From Candidatus Berkelbacteria bacterium RIFCSPLOWO2_01_FULL_50_28 (GTDB taxonomy: Bacteria > Patescibacteria > UBA1384 > 2-12-FULL-50-11), in the NCBI GenBank assembly GCA_001774395.1, contig MEZX01000003.1:11342-75341 (forward strand): DNA of 64,000 nt. Direction: 5' to 3'. The translations under genes and the position numbers were made by a program. The number at the start of each line of letters is the position of its first letter. Position 1 is the stretch's first letter. Positions 22,757 through 29,875 of this stretch are shown piece by piece. A model generated the notes under the pieces. It had not been told where the DNA came from. It did no database searches and saw nothing but the letters and a program-made list of their open reading frames with translations.

Positions 22757-23413
22757 TTGGAGGGGGAATTGAAGTGTCCGGTTTGTGGCGGCGAATTTGA
22801 CGGCGTAACTTTTCGCTCGCGCTCAGGCTCGTCGATTTACGCTAAACGGTGCAATCAGTGCAGCGGTTTTTGGTTTGAAAGAGAACCGGCATCCGACCTC
22901 GAGCTTTCTTCGGTGTTAGAACAAGATTCTGCTTCCGCAAATTACTCGATGAAAAATACCGATCTTGTTTGTCCGCAGGATCAGTCGCTTTTGGAAGAAG
23001 TTGACAGCAGTGAGCTGCCGGCGGGCAGTCGCTACTGGCGCTGCAACGACTGCGACGGCAGTTTTTACCCCAAAGGCCAGCTCGCTACGCTCTCGGAATG
23101 GCGCGCTAAAAATTCCGCCCACGTCTCAGGGGGCCCATTGAAACCAAATGTGGCGATTTCGTCGGTGCTGGTAGTCGCTTTGGTTGGGCTAGTGGGTGCC
23201 TCGGCGGGGAAGATTAGCGGTTTTTCTGCCGCGACAGATCAAGTGTTGCCGACCCTTGGACCAAGTCTGGGGACACTAATTCTGCTGGCAGTTACCTATG
23301 TAGCCGGAACGATCCTGGCAATTTTAGGCCGCAAGGTGGCCGTGGTAGCCATGGGTTGGGGCGTTATTTCCATCTGTTTGGTTGGTTTTTTCGTGGTAAT
23401 CTTTGGACCATAG
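22757..23413 (+). CDS. membrane protein with paired zinc ribbons
   Basis: About 218 residues. The start is uncertain: TTG 22757 or TTG 22769 near GGAGGGGG; the nearby ATG runs into a stop. Two TFIIB-like zinc ribbons occur, CPVCGG...CNQC (about 8-38) and CPQD...CNDC (about 72-105), each followed by an aromatic G.W/F.. segment as in the zf-TFIIB family. Three hydrophobic segments fill the C-terminal half. The function of such proteins is unknown. It is followed by an AT-rich palindromic repeat and comM. Confidence 0.75.
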   Translation: MEGELKCPVCGGEFDGVTFRSRSGSSIYAKRCNQCSGFWFEREPASDLELSSVLEQDSASANYSMKNTDLVCPQDQSLLEEVDSSELPAGSRYWRCNDCDGSFYPKGQLATLSEWRAKNSAHVSGGPLKPNVAISSVLVVALVGLVGASAGKISGFSAATDQVLPTLGPSLGTLILLAVTYVAGTILAILGRKVAVVAMGWGVISICLVGFFVVIFGP

Positions 23414-23429
23414 CCATGGGTAATTATCG

Positions 23430-23549
23430 AATATTCTAATTATCAAATAACCAAAAAATGACGAAACCACTAAATCATCAACTTTTGGAGATTAGTACAT
23501 TTGGAAATTTTTCGATGATTTGGTTATTCGAAAATTTGGTTATTCTGTA
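23430..23549. repeat. AT-rich palindromic repeat, copy 1
   Basis: AAATAACCAAA near the left end and two TTTGGTTATTC near the right end, with GATGATTTGGTTATT shared with the copy at 25905-26010. It ends at the comM start codon. Confidence 0.55.
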
Positions 23550-25067
23550 ATGGCTTTGGCCAAAATTCGCAGTGCGGTGGTCAGCGGAATTAGTGCTACC
23601 GCAGTCGAAGTAGAGGTTGATGTTGCATCCGGTCTGCCGGGGTTTATTATTGTTGGTTTAGCTGATAAGGCAGTAGAAGAGTCGCGCGAGCGAGTGCGTA
23701 GCGCTATCAAACACTCCGGCTTTAGCTTTCCGCTGTCACGTATTACCGTCCATTTGGCGCCTTCGGAGAAGAAAAAAAGCGGTGTTCATTTTGATCTGCC
23801 CATTGCCTTGGCAATTCTTGTGGCCGACGGCCAGCTGAAGACTAAAACCCTTCCTACCAACGCCTTGTTCCTTGGGGGTCTGTCGCTCGACGGCCGAACT
23901 CAGGCAATCAACGGCACGCTCGTGCTGGTGGAGTGGGCACGGAACAACGGGTTTGATCGAGTGGTACTGCCAAGTGAGAATTACGAAGAGTCGTTACTTG
24001 TTGAGGGCATCGACCTAGTCCCAGTTTCTTCCTTAAACGAGGTAGCCGAGCTGATATTGCACGACACCCTACCGCCCAAACCCACTCCGTCTCTGCGACA
24101 TGCCGAAGAAGATCATTCAACCGACTGGTTGCAAATCCAGGGACAAGAAAAAGCCAAGCGGGCTGCGGTAATCTCGGCTGCCGGCGGTCACAATCTGCTA
24201 ATGGAAGGGCCGCCCGGGGCCGGCAAGACGCTGATTGCCAGAGGTATTAGGGCGCTACTACCCGCTCTAAATCGGGATGAGAAAATTGAAGTTGTGAAAG
24301 TTCACAGCGTTGCCGGCGAGCTTGACCGAAGTGCGCCGGTTGATTCGATCGGTCGGCCGTTTCGCTCGCCGCATCACACCGCGAGCCATATCTCGATTGT
24401 TGGCGGCGGCACACATCCGCGGCCGGGTGAGATATCGCTGGCTCATCACGGAGTCCTGTTTCTGGATGAGCTACCAGAGTTTAATCGCTTGGTGACGGAA
24501 TCGTTGCGTCAGCCGTTGGAGGACGCCGAAATTAATGTGGCTCGGGTTAACGAGTCGGTTCGTTATCCGGCCAATTTTATGCTGGTAGCGACGATGAACC
24601 CCTGTCCGTGCGGCTGGTTTGGGTCGGCTACTCACGAATGCATCTGTAGCGCTCACGCGATTAGTCAGTATCGCAAGAAAATTTCTGGCCCGATTATGGA
24701 CCGCATTGATATTTACCTAAACGTGCCGGCTCTGCCGATCGCAAAACTCCAGAATCCCGAGTCTCATTCGAAGGAGCTCCAGACCTTGCGTCAGCTGATC
24801 GCCCAAGCCCAAGATTTGGCTCGCCAACGTAACGGCAAAGTACTTAACGGTCGGATTTCTCCGGCTAGTATTTCCAAAATCTGCCAGACCGATCCGGCAG
24901 CGGCGAAACTCATCGAACAAGCAGGGGATAAATTCGGTCTCACCGGTCGCGGCTATCATAAATTACTGCGAGTCGCTCGAACAATTGCCGATTTGAACCA
25001 CCACGAGAATATCGGAGTTTCGGAAGCCGCCGAGGCGCTGCAGTATCGCTTCAACCGAGCCAGCTAG
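23550..25067 (+). CDS. comM: ComM-like Mg-chelatase-family AAA+ ATPase
   Basis: 505 residues from MALAKIRSAVVSGI, where ComM similarity begins; the ten upstream codons are repeat DNA. An N-terminal Lon-protease-like fold (about 1-170), then EGPPGAGKTLIA (Walker A), HHTASH and LFLDELPEF (Walker B), a four-cysteine insert (MNPCPCGWFG, then CICS) and the C-terminal domain. ComM is a branch-migration helicase that helps integrate DNA taken up by transformation. It implies natural competence or another recombination need. Confidence 0.95.
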   Translation: MALAKIRSAVVSGISATAVEVEVDVASGLPGFIIVGLADKAVEESRERVRSAIKHSGFSFPLSRITVHLAPSEKKKSGVHFDLPIALAILVADGQLKTKTLPTNALFLGGLSLDGRTQAINGTLVLVEWARNNGFDRVVLPSENYEESLLVEGIDLVPVSSLNEVAELILHDTLPPKPTPSLRHAEEDHSTDWLQIQGQEKAKRAAVISAAGGHNLLMEGPPGAGKTLIARGIRALLPALNRDEKIEVVKVHSVAGELDRSAPVDSIGRPFRSPHHTASHISIVGGGTHPRPGEISLAHHGVLFLDELPEFNRLVTESLRQPLEDAEINVARVNESVRYPANFMLVATMNPCPCGWFGSATHECICSAHAISQYRKKISGPIMDRIDIYLNVPALPIAKLQNPESHSKELQTLRQLIAQAQDLARQRNGKVLNGRISPASISKICQTDPAAAKLIEQAGDKFGLTGRGYHKLLRVARTIADLNHHENIGVSEAAEALQYRFNRAS

Positions 25068-25384
25068 TTGCTAAGACGAAGCGTTTCGTACACCCAGTTA
25101 CCAAGTTGAGTGTCGTAGGGAGTTGTTCGTTTGGTGATCACTGCTCCGATAAACAGCACGGCGATTATCGCCACGCAAAACATTGTTCGTTTCAGTCCAG
25201 TGACGGCCGGTGTTTTGATCGATACGTCGTCGTGGCTTTCGACAATCGCGGTTTCTGTTTGAGGCGCTGTAACAATCGCCGCGCTCGGTTCGGCAAAGCT
25301 TACCACCGAACCTTGATTGATCTGCTGAAGTTGGATCTTTTTAGCCAACTGCGCTTGGAATTTTTTCTTGTTTTTCTTAGACAT
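25064..25384 (-). CDS. small membrane-anchored protein
   Basis: 106 residues from MSKKNKKKFQAQLAKKI; the upstream codons lack start signals and a TAAGAT lies 7 nt before this ATG. A strongly basic, lysine/glutamine-rich N-terminus is followed by a linker and a single membrane segment (about 66-84) near the C-terminus, with a short outer tail. It converges with comM (4-bp overlap). No family recognised. Confidence 0.6.
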   Translation of the reverse strand: MSKKNKKKFQAQLAKKIQLQQINQGSVVSFAEPSAAIVTAPQTETAIVESHDDVSIKTPAVTGLKRTMFCVAIIAVLFIGAVITKRTTPYDTQLGNWVYETLRLSN

Positions 25385-25424
25385 CGAGGATATCTTAGGG
25401 TTCTTTTTGTCCAAACACAAGGCA

Positions 25425-25640
25425 ATTTTGTGGGGGCCGGGGGCCTAGTTGCCGTTCGACGCTGCTCACGGTGCCGAGCGAAGTCGAGGCACGAAGCGGC
25501 CCCGAGGCCCCCACACCCCCTGCCCCGCACGCTTGCCCCAGGCGGGTGGAGAAAACTGGCTCCTCGCCACCGGAAGGATCTCGCTATCGCTCCGGCTTTC
25601 GCAAAGCGAAAGCCGCTGTGGCAGTCGCCGGTTTTCGGTT
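25425..25640 (-). repeat. dispersed repeat of about 190 bp, copy B, with large hairpin
   Basis: Minus-strand copy of the element at 14199-14386. Its G-rich hairpin arms (GTGGGGGCC and GGCCCCCAC) enclose one GAGC-type hairpin (25471-25492). The element ends about 40 bp before tRNA-Gly. Confidence 0.7.
25471..25492 (+). repeat. GAGC-type hairpin repeat
   Basis: Arms GTGCC/GGCAC around GAGCGAAGTCGA. Confidence 0.6.
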
Positions 25641-25678
25641 GATTTTATAGTTGGTGGAGGGTAGAATTGTAGGGAACT

Positions 25679-25750
25679 GCGGGAGTAGTTCATCGGTAGA
25701 ATGTCTCCTTGCCAAGGAGAAGGCAGCGGGTTCAATTCCCGTCTCCCGCT
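25679..25750 (+). tRNA. tRNA-Gly (anticodon GCC)
   Basis: Acceptor GCGGGAG/CTCCCGC, anticodon loop TTGCCAA in stem TCTCC/GGAGA, T arm GCGGG-TTCAATT-CCCGT, discriminator T. No CCA encoded. Confidence 0.95.
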
Positions 25751-25809
25751 CAAAATTTCCCGTTAATTCGTAGAAAAAGGGCTCTACTACAGGTAAAATA
25801 CAGACGTTC

Positions 25810-25880
25810 GGCCAGGTGCCCGAGTGGTTAGGGAGCGGTCTGCAAAACCGCGTACAGGGGTTCGATTCCCCTTCTGGCCT
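25810..25880 (+). tRNA. tRNA-Cys (anticodon GCA)
   Basis: Acceptor GGCCAGG/TCTGGCC (one G-U pair), anticodon loop CTGCAAA, T arm GGGG-TTCGATT-CCCC, discriminator T as expected for Cys. Confidence 0.93.
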
Positions 25881-25904
25881 CACTAGCCGCCAAGGCGGCA
25901 ATCA

Positions 25905-26010
25905 CCGAATAACCAAATAAACTAATAATCAAAATAAATCCTAGTTAGTATCCTGATTTTGTTATTCGGAAATTCTTTGAAAATTTGATGATTTGGTTAT
26001 TTTATAATTC
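25905..26010. repeat. AT-rich palindromic repeat, copy 2
   Basis: GAATAACCAAATAA at the left and GATGATTTGGTTATT at the right, matching the repeat at 23430-23549. It lies directly before the secG promoter. Confidence 0.55.
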
Positions 26011-26017
26011 CAAATGG

Positions 26018-26046
26018 TTGACCGATTCATCTTCTTGGTCTACTAT
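26018..26046 (+). promoter_or_regulatory. secG promoter
   Basis: TTGACC (26018-26023), 17-bp spacer, TACTAT (26041-26046); the ATG follows 8 nt later. Confidence 0.7.
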
Positions 26047-26054
26047 TTGTCAGA

Positions 26055-26270
26055 ATGGCAAATTTCTTGCAGGTTACGTTAATCGTTTCCGGCATCCTGC
26101 TGATCATCTCGATCCTTCTTCAACACCGCGGTAGCGGTCTTGGTGGGGCATTTGGTGGTGAGAGCACTTCTTACCGCAGCCGTCGTGGAATTGAGAGCTT
26201 GCTTTACCGTCTGACGATCCTGTCCGCGGCGGTATTCCTGGTGGCGGCCATCGCCCGCCTCTTCGTCTGA
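26055..26270 (+). CDS. secG: preprotein translocase subunit SecG
   Basis: 71 residues with two membrane segments (about 5-22 and 51-70) separated by the conserved glycine-rich loop (LLQHRGSGLGGAFGGES). SecG helps SecYEG move proteins across the membrane. A good sigma70-like promoter ends 8 nt before the start. The next gene begins 8 bp after the stop and is probably in the same operon. Confidence 0.93.
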   Translation: MANFLQVTLIVSGILLIISILLQHRGSGLGGAFGGESTSYRSRRGIESLLYRLTILSAAVFLVAAIARLFV

Positions 26271-26278
26271 ACCCCACG

Positions 26279-27580
26279 ATGAAAATTCCAAATCTACGTC
26301 GAATTTTTCAACGATTAAGTCGACTGGTTTGGGAGTATGAAAAAGTGTTATTGGCACTTCTCTCGATAGTTATCGTCATATCGGGCACGTTTTGGTATCG
26401 ACAGTTTGCGTCAACCAGGAGCGATGCGCCCTCTGTTGGCGGGACGGTAATTGTTGGGGTGATCGGCGGCCAGGAGGAGTTGCGCTTAATTGCTACCCGC
26501 CTAACTAAGGCCGGCTTATTCTCCATCGACCGCGATGGCAAATTGCAAAATCTTCTTGTCTCTTCCTGGAGTGTGAATCGCGCACAGACGGAGTTCAATT
26601 TCAAACTACGACCGAGTGTAAATTTAGATGAGATTTCATCGGCGTTGCAAAGTCAAACTGGAGTACTCGGTCAGGCCATCGTGAGTACAAGAAAAGGACG
26701 TCTAGTTATTAAAGTAAGCGAAAGCAACCCAAGCTTGCCGTTGCTCCTAGCACGGCCTTTTTTTGACTACGGCTCTTACAAAGTTAGCAACAGTAGTAAC
26801 ACCACCGCGGTTTTTGTGCGCAACACTCGCGAGGATGCTCTGCCGGCCTTTATCAATAAAGTAGTGGTTCATGCCTATGAGCAAACTGAGGATCTGAATA
26901 ATGCGCTCAAGAGGCGGCGGTTGGATATCGCAACGAGCAGTGAGGGGATTGAACAACCAAGCGGTTACACTACTTACAACGCCAATCTAAGCCGTTACTA
27001 CGCTCTCCTGTTTAATACGAATCGTTTCTCACTGCGCGACTCGGCACTCAGGCAGCGTCTTATCCAAAAGAAAAAGCCTCTCAATACAGCAATATTCTCG
27101 CTCATCTCGCCCGATCAGCAGCCGCAGAGGACATTGGCAGAGGCTTTGGTCTCGCGGTGGAAACTCCTTGGCGCAAAGGTAAACCTCAGCCTAAAGCCGC
27201 AAGATGAGATCGCGACAGGTATCGCTCCGGCTCGCAACTTTGACGCCATGGTTATCGGGCTCGACTACGGTTTTGAGCTGGATCCGTACTACTTCTGGCA
27301 TTCCTCGCAGCTTCGCATTATGGGTAATAATTTTTCTGGACTTAACAGCCCCCAGATTGATAAGACGCTTGCAAAGATACGCCAGAGTTTGAACGCCAGT
27401 ACTCGTCGCAACCTCCTCATTCAGCTTCATAGCGAGATTCGTCGCCAGGCCGCCGGGAGAATCCTCCAACAAGAGAGCGTGAAATTTGTCGTATCGTCGG
27501 GGGTGAGGTTCGTTCCGCCGTTTTTGGCTTCAACGACCGCGGATATCTTCCAAGCCCTGCCGCTTTGGTCGGTGAAGTAG
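26279..27580 (+). CDS. membrane-anchored peptide ABC transporter substrate-binding-like protein
   Basis: 433 residues. A cytoplasmic basic start and one membrane anchor (about 24-41) precede a domain of the solute-binding family 5 (DppA/OppA-like) type: GGTVIVGVIGG...LNPLI-like entry, KLRPSV, then a DLNNALKRRRLDIA-like helix and an FDAMVIGLDYGFELDPYYFWHSSQ region. It is shorter than standard family members (over 500) and no permease genes are adjacent. In CPR genomes such genes are often near secG; the role may be peptide uptake or an envelope function. Confidence 0.75.
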   Translation: MKIPNLRRIFQRLSRLVWEYEKVLLALLSIVIVISGTFWYRQFASTRSDAPSVGGTVIVGVIGGQEELRLIATRLTKAGLFSIDRDGKLQNLLVSSWSVNRAQTEFNFKLRPSVNLDEISSALQSQTGVLGQAIVSTRKGRLVIKVSESNPSLPLLLARPFFDYGSYKVSNSSNTTAVFVRNTREDALPAFINKVVVHAYEQTEDLNNALKRRRLDIATSSEGIEQPSGYTTYNANLSRYYALLFNTNRFSLRDSALRQRLIQKKKPLNTAIFSLISPDQQPQRTLAEALVSRWKLLGAKVNLSLKPQDEIATGIAPARNFDAMVIGLDYGFELDPYYFWHSSQLRIMGNNFSGLNSPQIDKTLAKIRQSLNASTRRNLLIQLHSEIRRQAAGRILQQESVKFVVSSGVRFVPPFLASTTADIFQALPLWSVK

Positions 27581-27601
27581 TGAAAAACCGTTCTTAACTG
27601 G

Positions 27602-27607
27602 TATAAT
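27602..27607 (+). promoter_or_regulatory. -10 element (TATAAT) of the tRNA-Leu pair
   Basis: TATAAT; transcription should begin near 27614, at the start of the tRNA-end hairpin. Confidence 0.6.
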
Positions 27608-27616
27608 TAGCTGTGT

Positions 27617-27665
27617 CCATTGCCCGGATGGCGAAATCTCCCTATTGGTTGAATTCGCCACCCGG
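27617..27665 (+). repeat. copy of the tRNA-Leu 5' end with its reverse complement (leader hairpin)
   Basis: The 21-bp sequence at 27617-27637 is repeated exactly at 27675-27695, where it forms the start of tRNA-Leu. In this copy CCGGATGGCGAA (27624-27635) pairs with TTCGCCACCCGG (27654-27665), 11 of 12 pairs. It is not a complete tRNA. Confidence 0.75.
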
Positions 27666-27679
27666 AAAGAAGAGCCATT

Positions 27680-27762
27680 GCCCGGATGGCGAAATGGTAG
27701 ACGCGCACGCTTCAGGTGCGTGTGAGCGTAAGCTCATGGAGGTTCAAGTCCTCTTCCGGGCA
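27680..27762 (+). tRNA. tRNA-Leu (anticodon CAG)
   Basis: Acceptor GCCCGGA/TCCGGGC, anticodon loop TTCAGGT in stem CACGC/GCGTG, long variable arm (GAGCGTAAGCTC), T arm GAGG-TTCAAGT-CCTC, discriminator A. 83 nt, type II. Confidence 0.95.
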
Positions 27763-27765
27763 CGA

Positions 27766-27849
27766 GCGCGAGTGCTGTAATTGGTAGCCAGGCATCCTTG
27801 AGGTGGATGTGGGGGTAACCCCGTGGAGGTTCAAGTCCTCTCTCGCGCA
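27766..27849 (+). tRNA. tRNA-Leu (anticodon GAG)
   Basis: Acceptor GCGCGAG/CTCGCGC, anticodon loop TTGAGGT in stem CATCC/GGATG, variable arm GGGGGTAACCCC, discriminator A. 3 nt after the preceding tRNA-Leu, so both share one transcript. Confidence 0.95.
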
Positions 27850-27940
27850 CAGATCGAAAAAATAGGGCTGTAAAGCCTTGAAAAAGTAATCATACTGTAG
27901 TAAGATTCGCCCAGTTCCTTAGGAGCTAAGGAGTAGCATA

Positions 27941-28333
27941 ATGGTTTTCAAAACCGTAACTCCCGAGATGATTGAGGCATTTGCCGAAATCTCGGGGGAT
28001 CGCAACCGCCTGCACTTCGATGACGTGTTTGCCAAGAAGACTTTGAACGGAAAGTGCAACGGTCGGATCGCCCACGGCGCATTGATCTTTGCCTTACTCA
28101 GCGGTTACATCGCCCATGAGTTTGGCGATGGCACCACGGTCCGCAAGGCCGAGTGCTGTTTCAAACTGCCTTTCGAGCCGGGTGACGGTGCGGGCTTCTC
28201 TCACACCATTGTTGCTTCCCGAACAGTAGGATCGGCCGTGCTCGCTGACGTTGAGGTAAGCGTCGTCAGACAGCGCGGTGGAGTTGAAGAGGTTGTTGGC
28301 AAGACGGCACTCGTGCTCTTGCAGCCTCTCTAG
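27941..28333 (+). CDS. MaoC-like hot-dog hydratase
   Basis: 130 residues. ISGDRNRLHFDD holds the catalytic Asp/His pair of (R)-specific enoyl-CoA hydratases, and GRIAHGALIFALLSG is the matching hot-dog helix. The family hydrates trans-2-enoyl thioesters. No other fatty-acid gene is nearby, and CPR bacteria often lack the full pathway, so the substrate is open. AAGGAG upstream of the ATG supports the start; a strong terminator follows. Confidence 0.88.
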   Translation: MVFKTVTPEMIEAFAEISGDRNRLHFDDVFAKKTLNGKCNGRIAHGALIFALLSGYIAHEFGDGTTVRKAECCFKLPFEPGDGAGFSHTIVASRTVGSAVLADVEVSVVRQRGGVEEVVGKTALVLLQPL

Positions 28334-28352
28334 CCCCCGGCAGCTTCCAATC

Positions 28353-28383
28353 AGTGCCGCGGTGGATGTTCCACCTCGGCACT
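28353..28383 (+). terminator. intrinsic terminator after the MaoC-like gene
   Basis: AGTGCCG-c-GGTGGA pairs with TCCACC-t-CGGCACT, then TCTTTATAT. Confidence 0.8.
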
Positions 28384-28428
28384 TCTTTATATACCAAGAA
28401 AAATTAGCTAAAATACTTTAGTAGTTAC

Positions 28429-28500
28429 GCCGAAGTAGCTCAGTGGTAGAGCACGCCCCTGAAGAGGGTGGTGTCGTCAGTTCGATTCTGACCTTCGGCA
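28429..28500 (+). tRNA. tRNA-Phe (anticodon GAA)
   Basis: Acceptor GCCGAAG/CTTCGGC, anticodon loop CTGAAGA in stem CGCCC/GGGTG (one G-U), T arm GTCAG-TTCGATT-CTGAC, discriminator A. Confidence 0.9.
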
Positions 28501-28515
28501 CGACATAATCAAAAA

Positions 28516-29070
28516 ATGTATAAAGAAGTTGAGATAAAAGCAAAATTAACCGATCCAGCCAAAACCCTAAAACTTTTAGCGAATTTTGGCATTGAGTTTG
28601 GCCCGCCTATCCACCAACACGATAAAATATTTTCTCCTCGCGATCTTGAAGACTTCGGAGCATTTCATCAAGGCATAAGTTTTCTCCGTGTTCGACGACA
28701 AGACGACGACGCCTTTTTCACCCTCAAGAAATCTGAATTAAATGAGCTGGAAAGTACAGAAATCGAGACGAAAGTTAGTGACCCCGAAGCAACCGAGAAT
28801 ATTATCCGCGAAGTTGGGTATGTGTTCTCGACAGAAGTTCGCAAAACTCGCCGCAAAGCCAAGCACAACGACACCGAGCTATGCTATGACGAGGTGGAGG
28901 ATCTGGGTACGTTCATCGAACTGGAGCGGATTATGGAAATGGGCAGCGACGTCGAGAAAGCCCAAGGCGAGTTGTTCGAATTCTTGAAACAATTTGGGGT
29001 GGACGAGGCCGATAGAGTCACCAAGGGCTACGACACACTAATGCTTACTCTGGCCGACAGCAAACAATGA
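28516..29070 (+). CDS. CYTH domain protein (class IV adenylate cyclase-like)
   Basis: 184 residues. The N-terminal EVEIKAKL is the ExExK signature; basic residues of the tunnel follow (FLRVRRQ, FTLKKS, TRRKAKH), and acidic ones (ELCYDEVEDLGTFIELE) close the tunnel as in CyaB/ThTPase proteins. The family uses triphosphate substrates (ATP, thiamine triphosphate or inorganic triphosphate). It is the first gene of a six-gene operon with 4-bp overlaps and starts 15 nt after tRNA-Phe. Confidence 0.88.
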   Translation: MYKEVEIKAKLTDPAKTLKLLANFGIEFGPPIHQHDKIFSPRDLEDFGAFHQGISFLRVRRQDDDAFFTLKKSELNELESTEIETKVSDPEATENIIREVGYVFSTEVRKTRRKAKHNDTELCYDEVEDLGTFIELERIMEMGSDVEKAQGELFEFLKQFGVDEADRVTKGYDTLMLTLADSKQ

Positions 29071-29390
29071 TCACTATCGAAGACTTTCAAAAATTAGACA
29101 TTCGCATCGGCACGATAAAAAGCGCCGAGCGGCTTGAGGACTCAAAAAGACTCCTGAAGCTAACTGTCGACTTTGGCGATGAGACACGAACGATTCTAGC
29201 CGGCATTAGCAAAACCGTGGAAGACCCTGAAACGCTGGTCGGTAAACAGTCACCTTTTCTCTTTAATCTTGAACCGAAAGAATTAGCTGGCGTCACCAGC
29301 GAAGGAATGATGCTCTGCGCTTCCAGCGATGATGCCCCCGTTATGCTGTCTCCAGTAACCGAAGTGAAACCAGGCAGTCAAATTTCATGA
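29067..29390 (+). CDS. stand-alone tRNA-binding (EMAP/CsaA-like OB-fold) protein
   Basis: 107 residues. FQKLDIRIGTIKSAE...LLKLTVDFGDETRTILAGISK and a GVTSEGMMLCAS end are the typical OB-fold tRNA-binding domain found at the C-terminus of MetG and in CsaA/Arc1p. As a separate gene it may dock to methionyl-tRNA synthetase or act as a tRNA chaperone. Starts overlap the CYTH gene and the next gene by 4 bp each. Confidence 0.9.
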   Translation: MITIEDFQKLDIRIGTIKSAERLEDSKRLLKLTVDFGDETRTILAGISKTVEDPETLVGKQSPFLFNLEPKELAGVTSEGMMLCASSDDAPVMLSPVTEVKPGSQIS

Positions 29391-29875
29391 CAGAATTTTT
29401 CACGAGCCGATTTGCTACTATCGATAACTATTTCCAAACCCAGCATTTTTGGGACACGGGCTGGAAGAATCTCTTTTCGTGGAGTTTTTGGAGCGAAGGC
29501 GCTCCATCGCCAGATTCGCAGTACTATCTATTCACCGCGATACTACTGGTGCTCTCAGTTGGATTACTTATTTTTTGGCGAGTAAGAATAAAAAAAGCCC
29601 ACAAAATTACCCCCGTTTTCCAGCTTCCGTTAGCCCAATTGGCCAACATTATCGCGTTCGTGATAATTATCGGCATTACCTATTACTTCTTTCGCTCTCA
29701 GGGCATCGTTTACCTGTCGAGCCGCTTGGTAGTCCTACTCTCGCTGATTGTTGCAGCCCTGTGGTTAGGCTGGGTGGCAATCTATTTGAAGAGGGTCGCT
29801 CCGCGCAAACAATCTCAGTACCTTGAACAAGAGCGCTTTTTCAGGTATATTCCATCAAAGAGGAAGAATAAATGA
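29387..29875 (+). CDS. membrane protein of unknown function
   Basis: 162 residues. An aromatic-rich N-terminus (SWSFWSEGAPSPDSQYY) precedes three membrane segments (about 47-65, 82-103, 111-131) and a basic tail ending SKRKNK. It sits between the tRNA-binding protein and S1 genes with 4-bp overlaps on both sides. No family recognised. Confidence 0.75.
   Translation: MTEFFTSRFATIDNYFQTQHFWDTGWKNLFSWSFWSEGAPSPDSQYYLFTAILLVLSVGLLIFWRVRIKKAHKITPVFQLPLAQLANIIAFVIIIGITYYFFRSQGIVYLSSRLVVLLSLIVAALWLGWVAIYLKRVAPRKQSQYLEQERFFRYIPSKRKNK

Noticed and set aside
27617..27665. A third tRNA-Leu gene
   Set aside because: Only the first 21 nt match; the rest folds back on itself instead of forming a cloverleaf.
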